In this document: positions 45,629 to 54,111 of the stretch, piece by piece | How positions within the stretch are numbered: position 1 is the first letter of the stretch | Layout: every line of letters begins with the position of its first letter | NCBI RefSeq assembly: GCF_900168115.1 | Contig: NZ_FUZC01000005.1 | Coordinates: forward strand, 124,001-188,000 | Source of the DNA: Salegentibacter salinarum | Lineage (GTDB): Bacteria > Bacteroidota > Bacteroidia > Flavobacteriales > Flavobacteriaceae | Length of the DNA: 64,000 nt | Direction: 5' to 3' | The notes under the pieces: model-generated | What the model was told of the DNA's origin: nothing | What the model saw: the letters and a program-made list of their open reading frames with translations, nothing else | Databases searched by the model: none | Program-made: the position numbers and the translations under genes

Positions 45629-45636
45629 CAAAGATA
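45629..45636 (-). promoter_or_regulatory. Candidate -7 element (TATCTTTG) of cvfB
   Basis: Matches TAnnTTTG on the minus strand, 19 bases from the ATG at 45610; no good -33 element. Confidence 0.4.
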
Positions 45637-45668
45637 CTTTATATTTTACGGCTTTTCTATAAAACAGG

Positions 45669-45704
45669 AAAATCCGTCTTTCACCCTCGTGAAACGGATT
45701 TTTA
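45669..45704 (-). terminator. Terminator of the DUF2853 gene
   Basis: A stem pairing AAAATCCGT and TTTCAC with GTGAAA and ACGGATTTT across a one-base bulge. It lies 21 bases beyond the DUF2853 stop, with T-rich sequence following on the minus strand. Confidence 0.7.
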
Positions 45705-45724
45705 AAATATTTAGCCTATTCATT

Positions 45725-46069
45725 TTATTTAAAAACACTTTCTTTTTTAAAGTATTTTGTTAGTAAATAGTAGACTACCGCGCGAAATTTATTTCTATTG
45801 GATTTACCATATTTTTCCATTACGGCATTCAAACCTACATCCAGTTTTTCGTCATCCTTGAGACCTAATTTTTTAATTAAGAAGTTCCGTTTTACGGTTT
45901 CCATTTCAGATTCTGAAGAGCTGGAAACGGTTTCAGCGTCATTTCTAAAAATACTGGGGCCGCAAGATTCGGTTACTTTTCTAAGCAACCCAACATCGGG
46001 TTCGTCTCCCGTTTTGTCTTTTACATCCTGAATGTATTTACCTACTTTTTCATCGGTTTTTGTACTCAT
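45725..46069 (-). CDS. DUF2853-family protein, 114 residues
   Basis: A small, charged, helical protein. The pattern KVGKYIQDVKDKTGDEPD followed by LLRKVTESCGPSIFRNDAE and FRAVVYYLLTKYF is the DUF2853 family, found in Proteobacteria and Bacteroidota. Family function is unknown. It lies 68 bases after the menD stop on the same strand and may be in the same transcript. Confidence 0.85.
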   Translation of the reverse strand: MSTKTDEKVGKYIQDVKDKTGDEPDVGLLRKVTESCGPSIFRNDAETVSSSSESEMETVKRNFLIKKLGLKDDEKLDVGLNAVMEKYGKSNRNKFRAVVYYLLTKYFKKESVFK

Positions 46070-46137
46070 AATTAAGATTTTTTGGTTTATTTCTCACCAA
46101 GATACTTAAATGAGTGTTTATCTACGAATTAAGAATC

Positions 46138-47871
46138 TTAAGATTTCATAAAATTGAAGTATTCCAGCAGCACTTCGTCGTTAATTTTTCTAGGTGTAAA
46201 AATTTCCAAAATTTTTGGTTGAACTGTATCGCTGAAAAAAAATTTCAATTGCTCATTTATTTCTTCGGAAGTTTTAGCAGAACAATATTCAAATCCATAC
46301 ATTTCACTTAAAGATTTCGCCTGAAGCTGATGCGTGGTTTCAAAATAAGTTTCAAAATTTTCTGTATGTTTATTTCCTGGGAGAATCCTAAAAATACCGC
46401 CGCCGTTATTATTCAAAATTATTATCCTGAAATTCTTCGGAATATAATTATTCCAAAGGGCATTGCTATCATAGAAAAAACTTAAATCACCTGCAATCAT
46501 TAACGTGGGCTCCCCATTTAAGCAAGCCGCGCCAACTGCAGTAGAAATACTACCATCAATCCCGCTTGTACCACGATTACAAAAAATACGCAAGCTTTCT
46601 TTCCATTTAAACAATTGAGCGTAGCGAATGGTTGAACTATTCCCAAGATGCACAATGTAATTTTCTGGTACGCTGGGAATAATTTCCTGCATCGCTTTTA
46701 GATCTGAATACGGAATCTTATCCATATATTCCTCGTGCCGAACCTGGCGCTTGCTTTTTACCTCTTTCCAGAATTTTCCATAATCACTTTTGGACTTTTG
46801 AGTAAGGGGAAAGAAATGAGTGAAAAATGAATTTACAGTGGTTTCAAAATGTTTGTTTAAGCAGAAGAAAGTATTGTAGGCTTTTTTAGGATCAATATGC
46901 CAGTGTTGCTGTGGCTGGTAATTTCTTAAAAATGCTTTGATTTTTTTGGAAACAATCATTCCGCCGAAAGTCAGCAAAATTTCCGGTTGAAGTGTCTTGA
47001 ATAATTCTTCCCTGTTTTCGTCTTTTTCGATTGGCCCTATCAGGGTATCAATTCTGGTGAAAAACTCGGGATGATTTAAATTGGAGGTAGTTTCCGTCAA
47101 TACAATAACCGAATCGTCCGTGGCCAGTTTTTCGAGAAATTCCTGTTCTACCACGTTTGGGTGCGCGACCCCAACAATTACCATTTTTCGCTTTGCTTTA
47201 TTCCAGAGATCGGCGTAAGCTCCTAATTGATTTTCGGAATAGGTACGTTCTTTAATTTCCGGCAAAATTTGGATGGGTTTTACCTCAACATTTTCTACAA
47301 GATCATATAAAGGTTCGTAAAATGGCACATTAATATGAACCGGCCCTTTCCCTTCTATCGCTTTATTTAATGCAAGGTTTACTTCCCTCTCGTTATGTTT
47401 TTGCGATTCAAATTGTTTTTGCTGAAGTTTCTTATCGGTCGCCTCAGAATCCAGAACTAATTCTGAATGTAAGTTTGCCGAATATAAAATATGGTTTTCA
47501 AATACGTTTTTCTGTCTAATCGTTTGTCCGTCGCCAATATCTATTCGTTCAACAGGACGGTCTGCTGAAATAATCACCAGCGGAATATCGCTATAAAAAG
47601 CTTCGGCAATCGCCGGATAATAATTAAGCAAGGCTGAACCCGAAGTACAAACCAGCGCTACCGGTTTCTGTAATTGTTGCGCCAATCCCAATGCATAAAA
47701 AGCCGCACAGCGTTCATCTACAATACTGTAAGGTTTAATCTCGGGATGATGTGTAAAACCAATTGTAAGTGGCGCATTTCTCGATCCAGGGGAAATCACC
47801 ACGTGATTTATATTTTTGGCAACGCAAAGCGCTACAATAGATCTGGCAACAGGTATTTTGGAGTATTTCAC
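46138..47871 (-). CDS. menD: 2-succinyl-5-enolpyruvyl-6-hydroxy-3-cyclohexene-1-carboxylate synthase MenD
   Basis: A thiamine-diphosphate enzyme joining isochorismate and 2-oxoglutarate. I take the GTG at 47871 (VKYSKIPVARSIVALC), giving 577 residues, because the longer frame from GTG 47907 starts inside a repeat palindrome and adds residues MenD homologs lack. Seen: VISPGSRNAPLTIGF, the catalytic Glu in DERCAAFYALGLAQ, VCTSGSALLNYYPAIAEA, and the thiamine site GTSGIDGSISTAVGAA then MIAGDLSFFYDSNALWNN. Follows menF on the same strand. Confidence 0.93.
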   Translation of the reverse strand: MKYSKIPVARSIVALCVAKNINHVVISPGSRNAPLTIGFTHHPEIKPYSIVDERCAAFYALGLAQQLQKPVALVCTSGSALLNYYPAIAEAFYSDIPLVIISADRPVERIDIGDGQTIRQKNVFENHILYSANLHSELVLDSEATDKKLQQKQFESQKHNEREVNLALNKAIEGKGPVHINVPFYEPLYDLVENVEVKPIQILPEIKERTYSENQLGAYADLWNKAKRKMVIVGVAHPNVVEQEFLEKLATDDSVIVLTETTSNLNHPEFFTRIDTLIGPIEKDENREELFKTLQPEILLTFGGMIVSKKIKAFLRNYQPQQHWHIDPKKAYNTFFCLNKHFETTVNSFFTHFFPLTQKSKSDYGKFWKEVKSKRQVRHEEYMDKIPYSDLKAMQEIIPSVPENYIVHLGNSSTIRYAQLFKWKESLRIFCNRGTSGIDGSISTAVGAACLNGEPTLMIAGDLSFFYDSNALWNNYIPKNFRIIILNNNGGGIFRILPGNKHTENFETYFETTHQLQAKSLSEMYGFEYCSAKTSEEINEQLKFFFSDTVQPKILEIFTPRKINDEVLLEYFNFMKS

Positions 47872-47898
47872 AAAGTTTATTTTGTAGAGTTGAATCCC

Positions 47899-47931
47899 AG
47901 ACCTCACAGGTTTTGAAAACCTGTGAGGTCT
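47899..47931. repeat. Palindromic repeat, 16-base arms, core AGGTTTTGAAAACCT
   Basis: A perfect 33-base palindrome around one central base (47915). Its 15-base core AGGTTTTGAAAACCT is identical to the core of a second palindrome at 53921-53959. Such intergenic palindromes are common in flavobacterial genomes and resemble REP-type elements. It lies between menD and menF. Confidence 0.75.
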
Positions 47932-48092
47932 ATAATTTTAATTTTGATCTAACGTCAACCTGAACTTGTTCCAGGTTCTAAGTTTTATAAAAACTGGAGC
48001 CTGAGATATCCCAAAGCATCGGGACATTAGGACGACAGGTAATTTAATTCAAAATTACAATTTCAAAAACATTTCAGAAGCAGGTTTTGACC
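47932..48092. other. Gap with degenerate inverted repeats
   Basis: Between menD and menF, next to the palindrome. It has AACCTG...CAGGTT (about 47960-47980) and TCCC...GGGA (about 48009-48025), looking like decayed copies of dispersed repeats. No gene. Confidence 0.4.
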
Positions 48093-49238
48093 TTATTTCA
48101 CAAGTACCGATTTTATGGTATGTGATTTATTTACGGTTTCCTCCCATTCTTCTGCAGGATTGGAATATTTAGTAATCCCTCCACCAATAAACAACCTGGC
48201 TTTCCCCTCATTCAGCTTCATACATCGCAGGTTTACAAACAAAGATGTCTGCTTCAGGATGCTTCCATAAGCTTGATTTTCCTGGTTCCTGCGATTACTA
48301 TTCCGCTTTACTTCCTTCTTCATATTTAATTCCCCTAAAAACCCTGAATAAAATTCACGCTTATAACTTTCATTTTCCGTAATAAATTTTTTCGCTTTTT
48401 CCTTTGGAAGTCCGCAAACGGCCGGAGTTGGATGTAAAGCTAAAATCAAGCTTTTAAGACTGGATTTTTCCGGATCTAACATTCCGGTAATATCGGTTTG
48501 TAAATGCAACAGATTTCCCGCTTTGGAGGTATAGGGCTCCGATTTATGAATCTTACCTGAAACTTTATGTTCGAGATTTTCTAAAATCGCGTCGGTAACA
48601 ATTTGTTGTTCCTCAATTTCTTTTTCTCCCCAGTTTACAGATGAAGTTCCTTTAAACGACTGTGTTCCTGCGAGGGCCATTGTTTTGAATTTTTCACGTT
48701 CTACATTCAAAAGCGTTTCCGGGGTGGCCCCAAGCCAAATCCCGGTTTTAGGATGAAACCAGAAATACACAAAAGCCGTTTCATATTTTTTAAGTAAGTT
48801 CCTGAAAATCACTAGAGCTTCAAGTTGGGTTTGCACATCTTCTTTCCGTGATAAAACCACTTTTTTAAATTCTCCTTTCTCAATTTCTTCAATTCCCTTT
48901 TGAACTAATTCTTCGTGTTTAATTTTAGCCTGATTATTGGTATATGCCGGAGGAAAATCCTGGTTTTCTTTCTTTACTTCTTCAGAGTTCTCAGCCGGAT
49001 ATTCTGTAGTAATTAGCTCGGCATTTTCTGAAGGGATTAAAAAAGCATTTTCAGCATTTTCAAAAGGAGCGAAAACAAATCCGTTTTCGGTGAAATTACT
49101 GGTTTTATAAGTTTCAGCTGAATCCTGAAGCAAAGCTTTGGTCAACCCGTTTTTAGCGTTAGGGTTTCTATAGACCACAAACGGATTTCCGTTTTGAATT
49201 TGAGCATCTAATTTTATGAAAAATTCTTCGCTATTCAT
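48093..49238 (-). CDS. menF: Isochorismate synthase MenF
   Basis: 381 residues, chorismate-binding fold. It isomerises chorismate to isochorismate, the first committed step to menaquinone. Typical segments: KVVLSRKEDVQTQLEALVIF-type strand, WLGATPETLLNVEREKFKTM, ALAGTQSFKG, LHLQTDITGML, LHPTPAVCGLPKEKA and RLFIGGGITKYSNPAEEWEE. It starts 3 bases after the thioesterase stop, so the two are coupled. An entC-type role in siderophore synthesis is unlikely, given menD downstream. Confidence 0.92.
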   Translation of the reverse strand: MNSEEFFIKLDAQIQNGNPFVVYRNPNAKNGLTKALLQDSAETYKTSNFTENGFVFAPFENAENAFLIPSENAELITTEYPAENSEEVKKENQDFPPAYTNNQAKIKHEELVQKGIEEIEKGEFKKVVLSRKEDVQTQLEALVIFRNLLKKYETAFVYFWFHPKTGIWLGATPETLLNVEREKFKTMALAGTQSFKGTSSVNWGEKEIEEQQIVTDAILENLEHKVSGKIHKSEPYTSKAGNLLHLQTDITGMLDPEKSSLKSLILALHPTPAVCGLPKEKAKKFITENESYKREFYSGFLGELNMKKEVKRNSNRRNQENQAYGSILKQTSLFVNLRCMKLNEGKARLFIGGGITKYSNPAEEWEETVNKSHTIKSVLVK

Positions 49239-49241
49239 CTT

Positions 49242-49664
49242 CTATTTCTTTTTTGGCAATGCTATGGTAGTAAGTTTTACGATAGAAATGAGGTTTTCAT
49301 CTTCATCGGTAATCCTGATTTCCCAAAGCTGTGTGGTTCGACCTTTATGAATAAAAGAAGCCCTGGCATAAACAAAACCTTCAGTAATACTTTTTAAATG
49401 ATTCGCCGAAATTTCAATACCGCGGATAAAAAATTCCTCAGTATCTAAAAAAACATAACTTGCCATACTGCCGACACTTTCAGCCAAAGCCACGCTGGCT
49501 CCGCCGTGGAGCACACCATCAGGTTGATGGACTCTAGGCGTTACGGGCATTTTTGCAATTAAATAATCGTCTCCAACTTCAGTAAATTCAATTTCCAGGG
49601 TTTCCATTAACGTGTTTTTACATACCTTCTTGGAAAGCGCCAGAATTTCTTCTTTGGTCATCAT
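49242..49664 (-). CDS. menI: Hotdog-fold thioesterase, probable 1,4-dihydroxy-2-naphthoyl-CoA thioesterase
   Basis: 140 residues from the ATG at 49664 (another directly at 49661). The longer frame from 49694 lacks support. PaaI/YdiI-type hotdog signature: VHQPDGVLHGGASVALAES, with the catalytic Glu in this segment, and VYARASFIHKGRTTQLWEIR. Immediately upstream of menF (3 bases), which supports the MenI role of releasing DHNA from CoA. A generic thioesterase remains possible. Confidence 0.8.
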   Translation of the reverse strand: MMTKEEILALSKKVCKNTLMETLEIEFTEVGDDYLIAKMPVTPRVHQPDGVLHGGASVALAESVGSMASYVFLDTEEFFIRGIEISANHLKSITEGFVYARASFIHKGRTTQLWEIRITDEDENLISIVKLTTIALPKKK

Positions 49665-49760
49665 TAAATTATTGATTATATCGTAAAAGTACAAAACCCT
49701 ATAATAAAAATAAGTATTGAGAAGAAGGTAAGATTCAAATACAACTTTGCAGGCTTCTAT

Positions 49761-49790
49761 AAAAAAAGCCGCTTTATAGCGGCCTTTTAA
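49761..49790 (-). terminator. Terminator of paralog F
   Basis: Stem GCCGC/GCGGC with A-run and T-run on either side; on the minus strand it ends in TTTTTTT. It begins 20 bases after the paralog F stop. Confidence 0.8.
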
Positions 49791-49809
49791 TTAATTAAAG
49801 TTGTAGTTA

Positions 49810-51717
49810 TTAATATCCTGTAGAGGAAGAACCGTTAGGTAATTGTTTAGTTTCTCTAAATTTCGACCTTCTTACCTGTTTAAGCTCACTTATTGGTGCA
49901 GTGTCAATTTTTGCTACTCCCCCTAGAACTAAAGTATTTGAAATATCATAAAATAAAGCGAAATCTCCCTCTCCAGGCTCTATTACAGATGCACAGGCAA
50001 TGGTTAGATCTTCAATACCTGCCATAATTGGATGGTCTCTATTTGAAGCTGGGGGTAACTCGTTATAACCACAATCAACTGCACCACCACTATTGAATAA
50101 TACGGCTCCCATATTGGCCAGGAATTGATTCTCTACATCAATATTTAAATAAAATACATCATGCTCACCTACAAAAATTATTCTTCCTCCATCGGCTGCA
50201 AATTGCTTTAGAGTATTGATTTCCTCAACTGTATATTGCGAAGTTGGCATAACTAACATCACAATTTTAACATCTGAAGGAATATTTGTTAAAGAACCTA
50301 CACTTGAGAAAATACTCTCCACAGTAAAACCTTCGTCGGCCATAACAGATTCAGTTGTAGCCCATCCTGTTTCGTTACATTCTCCATTACTATAGCATCT
50401 TGCATTGCGGCCGCGATCTATCCAAACTACATCTCCACTGTTCCTCACTCCTGTTGTGGTATAATTTACGAGGTTTTGAACAAACCTCACATTATCAGGA
50501 TCTTCAAGAGCATCATTATCAAATATGTTTATATCGTTTAATACAACCACATCTCTTCCCGGGACCTGGATACTTTCACATCCAACTTCATCTACTTCTA
50601 CTCCTGGATCTGTACCGGGACATTCATCTATATCATTTGGGACGCCATCCCCATCATCATCTGAACCATTTTCACAGGCATCACCTACTCCATCTTCATT
50701 TTCGTCTGCCTGATCTGGGTTAGGTACATTTGGACAATTATCCTCGCTGTCAGGAATTCCATCCTGATCTGAGTCTAATGGTTCTCCATCATCTCCACAA
50801 CCGAAGAATAAATGCTCGTATTCAACATTATCATCCCCGTCAAAATTAGCTTGAATATCAGCTCTACTTAACGTGCCATCAATAACTATCTCTGAAACCT
50901 CGCCATAAACATCTGGCCATCCTTTAAGAGTAACCTCATAATATAGGTATGGTTCATCATCTTCATAATCCTGTAGATTAGGTAAATCAAAACATAACGG
51001 ATCTGCCCAGGGATCTTCATCTTCAGTAGATTTTACGTTTTCGACACCTGTGTAAAGTGGAGTACCACTATCATCTGTTCCTAACCAAATATCTACGGTA
51101 TAAGCCGCGGTATAATGTCTTCCGGCTTCATTACAGTAATTTGCGAAAAAGCAATATTCAAATAATTCGGTAGGAATAAGATCAAAAAATAAATAACCGT
51201 ATTCATTTACAATTCTATCATCAAAACAAACTACTGTTACATCTACGTATTTTTTAACTCCGCTACGAAGATTAATTTCCAATGGTAAAGTATTCTGCAA
51301 AAGATCTCCAATTGCCCCTCCTTTGGGCGCAAGCCATATAAGTTCGCCATCAGAATTATATACTGCAAAATGATCTAATGTATACGTTCCCGGTTCAAGT
51401 TCAAGTTCAGGACTATATTCAGTATAATTTTCATCAGCAACCAAATCAATGGCAAATGGAGTTTCCGAAGAACCTACAACTTCTTCTTCCCCTTGTAAAA
51501 GAATAATTTCTACATAAGAAGGCGTATCATCAGAACACGCCGGGAGTTCAGGAGATTCCTGTTTATTTTGCTGGTTTCGCAGCAAGTCATTAAGAATAGG
51601 ACTAAAGGACAACGTAGCTTTTTCTGTAACTCCCGGGACGTCTTCTTCCTCACTACAAGAAAAACAAACAACGCACAGGAGAACAGATAAGAATAATCTT
51701 CTTATAAAAATTTCCAT
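49810..51717 (-). CDS. Paralog F: surface-type lipoprotein, shared N-domain, TSP3 repeats and GATase-like/DUF4350-like C-module
   Basis: 635 residues, Cys21 followed by SEEED. Shared domain: LPACSDDTPSYVEIIL, KKYVDVTVVCFDDRIVNEYG, CFFANYCNEAGRHYTAAY, WADPLCFDLP and YEHLFFGCGDD. Residues about 318-375 are TSP3 repeats (SDQDGIPDSEDNCPNVPNP, DENEDGVGDACENG, DDDGDGVPNDIDECPG). Residues about 385-600 look like an alpha/beta domain of the class-I amidotransferase/DUF4350 type (SDVKIVMLVMPTSQYTVEE, QFAADGGRIIFVGEHDVF), without an evident Cys nucleophile. It lies alone, 18 kb from the array. Confidence 0.82.
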   Translation of the reverse strand: MEIFIRRLFLSVLLCVVCFSCSEEEDVPGVTEKATLSFSPILNDLLRNQQNKQESPELPACSDDTPSYVEIILLQGEEEVVGSSETPFAIDLVADENYTEYSPELELEPGTYTLDHFAVYNSDGELIWLAPKGGAIGDLLQNTLPLEINLRSGVKKYVDVTVVCFDDRIVNEYGYLFFDLIPTELFEYCFFANYCNEAGRHYTAAYTVDIWLGTDDSGTPLYTGVENVKSTEDEDPWADPLCFDLPNLQDYEDDEPYLYYEVTLKGWPDVYGEVSEIVIDGTLSRADIQANFDGDDNVEYEHLFFGCGDDGEPLDSDQDGIPDSEDNCPNVPNPDQADENEDGVGDACENGSDDDGDGVPNDIDECPGTDPGVEVDEVGCESIQVPGRDVVVLNDINIFDNDALEDPDNVRFVQNLVNYTTTGVRNSGDVVWIDRGRNARCYSNGECNETGWATTESVMADEGFTVESIFSSVGSLTNIPSDVKIVMLVMPTSQYTVEEINTLKQFAADGGRIIFVGEHDVFYLNIDVENQFLANMGAVLFNSGGAVDCGYNELPPASNRDHPIMAGIEDLTIACASVIEPGEGDFALFYDISNTLVLGGVAKIDTAPISELKQVRRSKFRETKQLPNGSSSTGY

Positions 51718-51910
51718 AATAATTAGTATTAATTAGTTTTGTTGATCACAAATTGTGGGGTGAAATTTATTGCATAACATGAGGGTGTATTGCAATAAGA
51801 AAAGGTCACAGGAGCTAAGAATGTTATCTTCGAAGATATTTCAAATTTAATGAGAAAATCCCGCTATTAAACTGAGGGTTTCCCATTAAAAACTACATAA
51901 AATCAACTTT
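51718..51910. promoter_or_regulatory. Upstream region of paralog F
   Basis: Divergent from the esterase gene. It contains GGGGTGAAAT (51757-51766), resembling GGGGTAAAAT upstream of paralog B (23694-23703). No complete promoter is identified. Confidence 0.3.
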
Positions 51911-52546
51911 ATGAGCACTGAAAAGCAGCTTTCTTACCAGATCACCAATACCTACAGCGTTTTAAACGATTTTACGGAAAGAACTCAAACCGTGTGGCTG
52001 GTCTGTCACGGAATTGGTTATTTAAGTCGGTATTTCCTGAGGCATTTTCATCATTTAAACTCGGAAGAAAACTATATTATAGCTCCACAGGCGCAGTCTA
52101 AATATTACCTTAACAACGAGTATAAACACGTAGGAGCATCTTGGCTCACCAAAGAACGCACTGAAGCTGAAACCGAAAATGTACTCAACTACCTGGATGA
52201 AGTTTATAAAACTGAAAACCTTAAAAATGCTCCACGACTTATAGTTCTGGGTTACTCACAGGGCGTTTCGGTAGCAACACGTTGGATTTCGAGACGTAAG
52301 ATAGAATGCGATGAATTAATTATGCATTCCGGAAAAGTACCTGCAGAATTAAAGCCTGAAGATTTTAAATTCCTGAAAAATACTAACTTTACATTTATTT
52401 ACGGAACCGAAGATGCATATCTTAAAGACGGGATTATTAAAGTAGAAGAAAAACGCTTAAAAGAAATATTCCCAACCAATTTTAAAATCAAAACCTATAA
52501 AGGCGGTCACGAAGTAAATACTAAACTTATTGCTGAATTTGCTTAA
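51911..52546 (+). CDS. Alpha/beta-hydrolase, phospholipase/carboxylesterase-type
   Basis: 211 residues without signal peptide. The nucleophile elbow is GYSQG with S116; the Asp is probably in YGTEDAYL and the His in GGHEV near the end. VWLVCHGIGYLSRYFLRHF carries the oxyanion strand. The size and motif fit the carboxylesterase/lysophospholipase class. Substrate unknown. It is followed by a dispersed repeat and then the Nramp-like gene. Confidence 0.82.
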   Translation: MSTEKQLSYQITNTYSVLNDFTERTQTVWLVCHGIGYLSRYFLRHFHHLNSEENYIIAPQAQSKYYLNNEYKHVGASWLTKERTEAETENVLNYLDEVYKTENLKNAPRLIVLGYSQGVSVATRWISRRKIECDELIMHSGKVPAELKPEDFKFLKNTNFTFIYGTEDAYLKDGIIKVEEKRLKEIFPTNFKIKTYKGGHEVNTKLIAEFA

Positions 52547-52551
52547 ATTGA

Positions 52552-52573
52552 CTTCTCGACTGCGCTCGAAGTG
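52552..52573. repeat. Short dispersed palindrome (CTTCTCGACTGCGCTCGAAG)
   Basis: An imperfect palindrome of 20-22 bases directly after the esterase stop. The string resembles a short dispersed repeat common in Bacteroidota intergenic sequence. It could act as a weak transcript end. Confidence 0.5.
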
Positions 52574-52604
52574 ACATAACTATATTTTATATCAGGGATT
52601 CTAA

Positions 52605-53873
52605 ATGAGGCAAAAATCTACTTCTAAAACATCCATTTTAAAAAGTATTGGACCGGGTTTTCTACTGGCCGGTGCCGCTATTGGAGTTTCTCATTTGGTG
52701 CAGGCTACAAGAGCCGGCGCCGATTACGGATTTATCTTAATCTGGGTTTTAATTATAGCCTGTATTTCAAAATATCCATTCCTGGAATTTGGCCCCAGAT
52801 TTGCCGCAGGCACCGGCAATCATTTAATCACAGGATATAAAAAGCTTGGTAAATTTCCTTATTGGATCTATATTTTTATTACCCTGGGAAGTATGTTTAT
52901 TATCCAGGCCGCGGTTACCATTGTTACCGCAGGATTGGCTGAACGTTTATTCAATTTTGGCTGGTCGCCATTTCTTTGGAGCGGCATTATTCTTATTTCC
53001 TGTATCGCTTTACTTTTAATAGGAAAATATCCAGGCCTAGATAAAAGTATGAAAGTGATTGTTACTTTATTAACGCTGGCCACACTCGCTGCAGTAATTA
53101 TGGCTTTTGGCGCAGGGACTGTTACCGATGCCGTAACCACTGAACCGCCTTCACTCTGGACCACCGCCAGTTTAGGATTTATAATCGCTTTTATGGGTTG
53201 GATGCCTATCCCATTAGATGCCTCGGTGTGGCATTCTATCTGGACCAAAGAAAAAGCGGTTCAGAATAAGCAGAAAATCTCAGTGAAAGGTGCTTTTGCC
53301 GATTTTAATGTGGGGTATCTTTCGGCCGCTTTTATCGGATTATTATTCTTTCTTCTTGGCGTTTTAGTGATGTTTGGTAGCGGAACTTCTTTTTCCAATA
53401 ACAGTGTGGAGTTTTCTAGTCAATTGGTGGAGCTTTACGGAAAAACACTTGGTGAATGGAGCAAACCTTTAATTTCGGTTGCGGCTTTTATCACAATGTT
53501 GAGTACAGTTTTAACGGTAACCGATGCTTATCCGAGAGTGATTTCAGAATTAAAAAATCCGGAAAAGGATAACCCTGAAGACAAAAAAGACAAATGGAAA
53601 ATTTACCGACTTTCCATTTTTATTATCCCGGTGCTTTCGCTTTCTATTTTGTATTTCCTTTCCGGTTCGTTCACCATTTTGGTAGATTTCGCTGCCGGAC
53701 TTTCATTTTTATCTGCTCCTTTTCTGGCCTGGTTTAATTACAGACTTGTTACCGGCAAACAAATGCCTGAAAAACACCGACCGGGAAGAAATTATAAGAT
53801 TTTCAGCTTAATTTGTCTTGCGCTTTTGGTAATATTTAATTTTGTGTATTTGTATTATACTTTTTTGGCTTAG
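52605..53873 (+). CDS. Divergent Nramp-family membrane transporter
   Basis: 422 residues with about 11 membrane helices. The family start GPGFLLAGAAIGVSHLVQAT lines up with the Nramp helix 1 motif, but the metal-binding Asp-Pro-Gly-Asn is replaced by GVSH. The helix 6 Met-Pro-His motif reads GWMPIPLDASVWHS. Canonical manganese/iron coordination is therefore not kept, and the cargo may differ (other divergent Nramp-related proteins carry magnesium or aluminium). No regulator nearby. It lies 58 bases after the esterase stop. Confidence 0.82.
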   Translation: MRQKSTSKTSILKSIGPGFLLAGAAIGVSHLVQATRAGADYGFILIWVLIIACISKYPFLEFGPRFAAGTGNHLITGYKKLGKFPYWIYIFITLGSMFIIQAAVTIVTAGLAERLFNFGWSPFLWSGIILISCIALLLIGKYPGLDKSMKVIVTLLTLATLAAVIMAFGAGTVTDAVTTEPPSLWTTASLGFIIAFMGWMPIPLDASVWHSIWTKEKAVQNKQKISVKGAFADFNVGYLSAAFIGLLFFLLGVLVMFGSGTSFSNNSVEFSSQLVELYGKTLGEWSKPLISVAAFITMLSTVLTVTDAYPRVISELKNPEKDNPEDKKDKWKIYRLSIFIIPVLSLSILYFLSGSFTILVDFAAGLSFLSAPFLAWFNYRLVTGKQMPEKHRPGRNYKIFSLICLALLVIFNFVYLYYTFLA

Positions 53874-53920
53874 ATTTTTTTCTGATTATTATCCTCCTTA
53901 ATTTCTCCTGTTTAATTTTA

Positions 53921-53959
53921 AAAATACCTACAAGGTTTTGAAAACCTTGTAGGTATTTT
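53921..53959. repeat. Perfect 39-base palindrome, core AGGTTTTGAAAACCT
   Basis: 19-base arms around one central base (53940). It shares the 15-base core with the palindrome at 47899-47931 while the outer arms differ in sequence but remain self-complementary, so base-pairing appears to be kept. It lies between the Nramp-like gene and dnaK, both converging here. Confidence 0.78.
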
Positions 53960-53969
53960 ATTGTATAAA

Positions 53970-54001
53970 AAAAGCGCAACCAAATTAATGATTGCGCTTT
54001 T
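53970..54001 (-). terminator. Intrinsic terminator for dnaK
   Basis: A 10-base-pair stem AAAAGCGCAA/TTGCGCTTTT with a 12-base loop. On the minus strand a run of T follows, so it fits the dnaK direction; it may also serve the Nramp-like gene. Confidence 0.78.
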
Positions 54002-54038
54002 AGTTATTTGCTCTAAATTGAGCTTGAGATTTTAAGAT

Positions 54039-54101
54039 CCCGAAACAAGTTCGGGGTAAGCGATTCGCTCATTATTCAAGACGCTGCGCGGCTTGAATAA
54101 T
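54039..54101 (-). repeat. Two inverted repeats in the dnaK 3' region
   Basis: CCCGAA/TTCGGG (about 54039-54055) and a perfect ATTATTCAAG/CTTGAATAAT (54071-54080 against 54092-54101). The second lies 10 bases beyond the dnaK stop. They may be decayed dispersed repeats or stabilise the dnaK mRNA end. Confidence 0.5.
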
Positions 54102-54111
54102 AGCTCTCTGC

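Noticed and set aside
47872-47907. GTG at 47907 as the start of menD
   Set aside because: It lies inside the repeat palindrome and adds 12 residues not expected in MenD; GTG at 47871 gives the standard N-terminus.
50400-50723. Plus-strand frame rich in His/Leu opposite the TSP3 repeats of paralog F
   Set aside because: The composition is the antisense reading of Asp/Gly-rich repeat codons; no start signal.
25664-51717. Repeat-rich paralog coding sequence as a CRISPR array
   Set aside because: The repeats are in-frame TSP3 codons with irregular spacing, and there are no cas genes.
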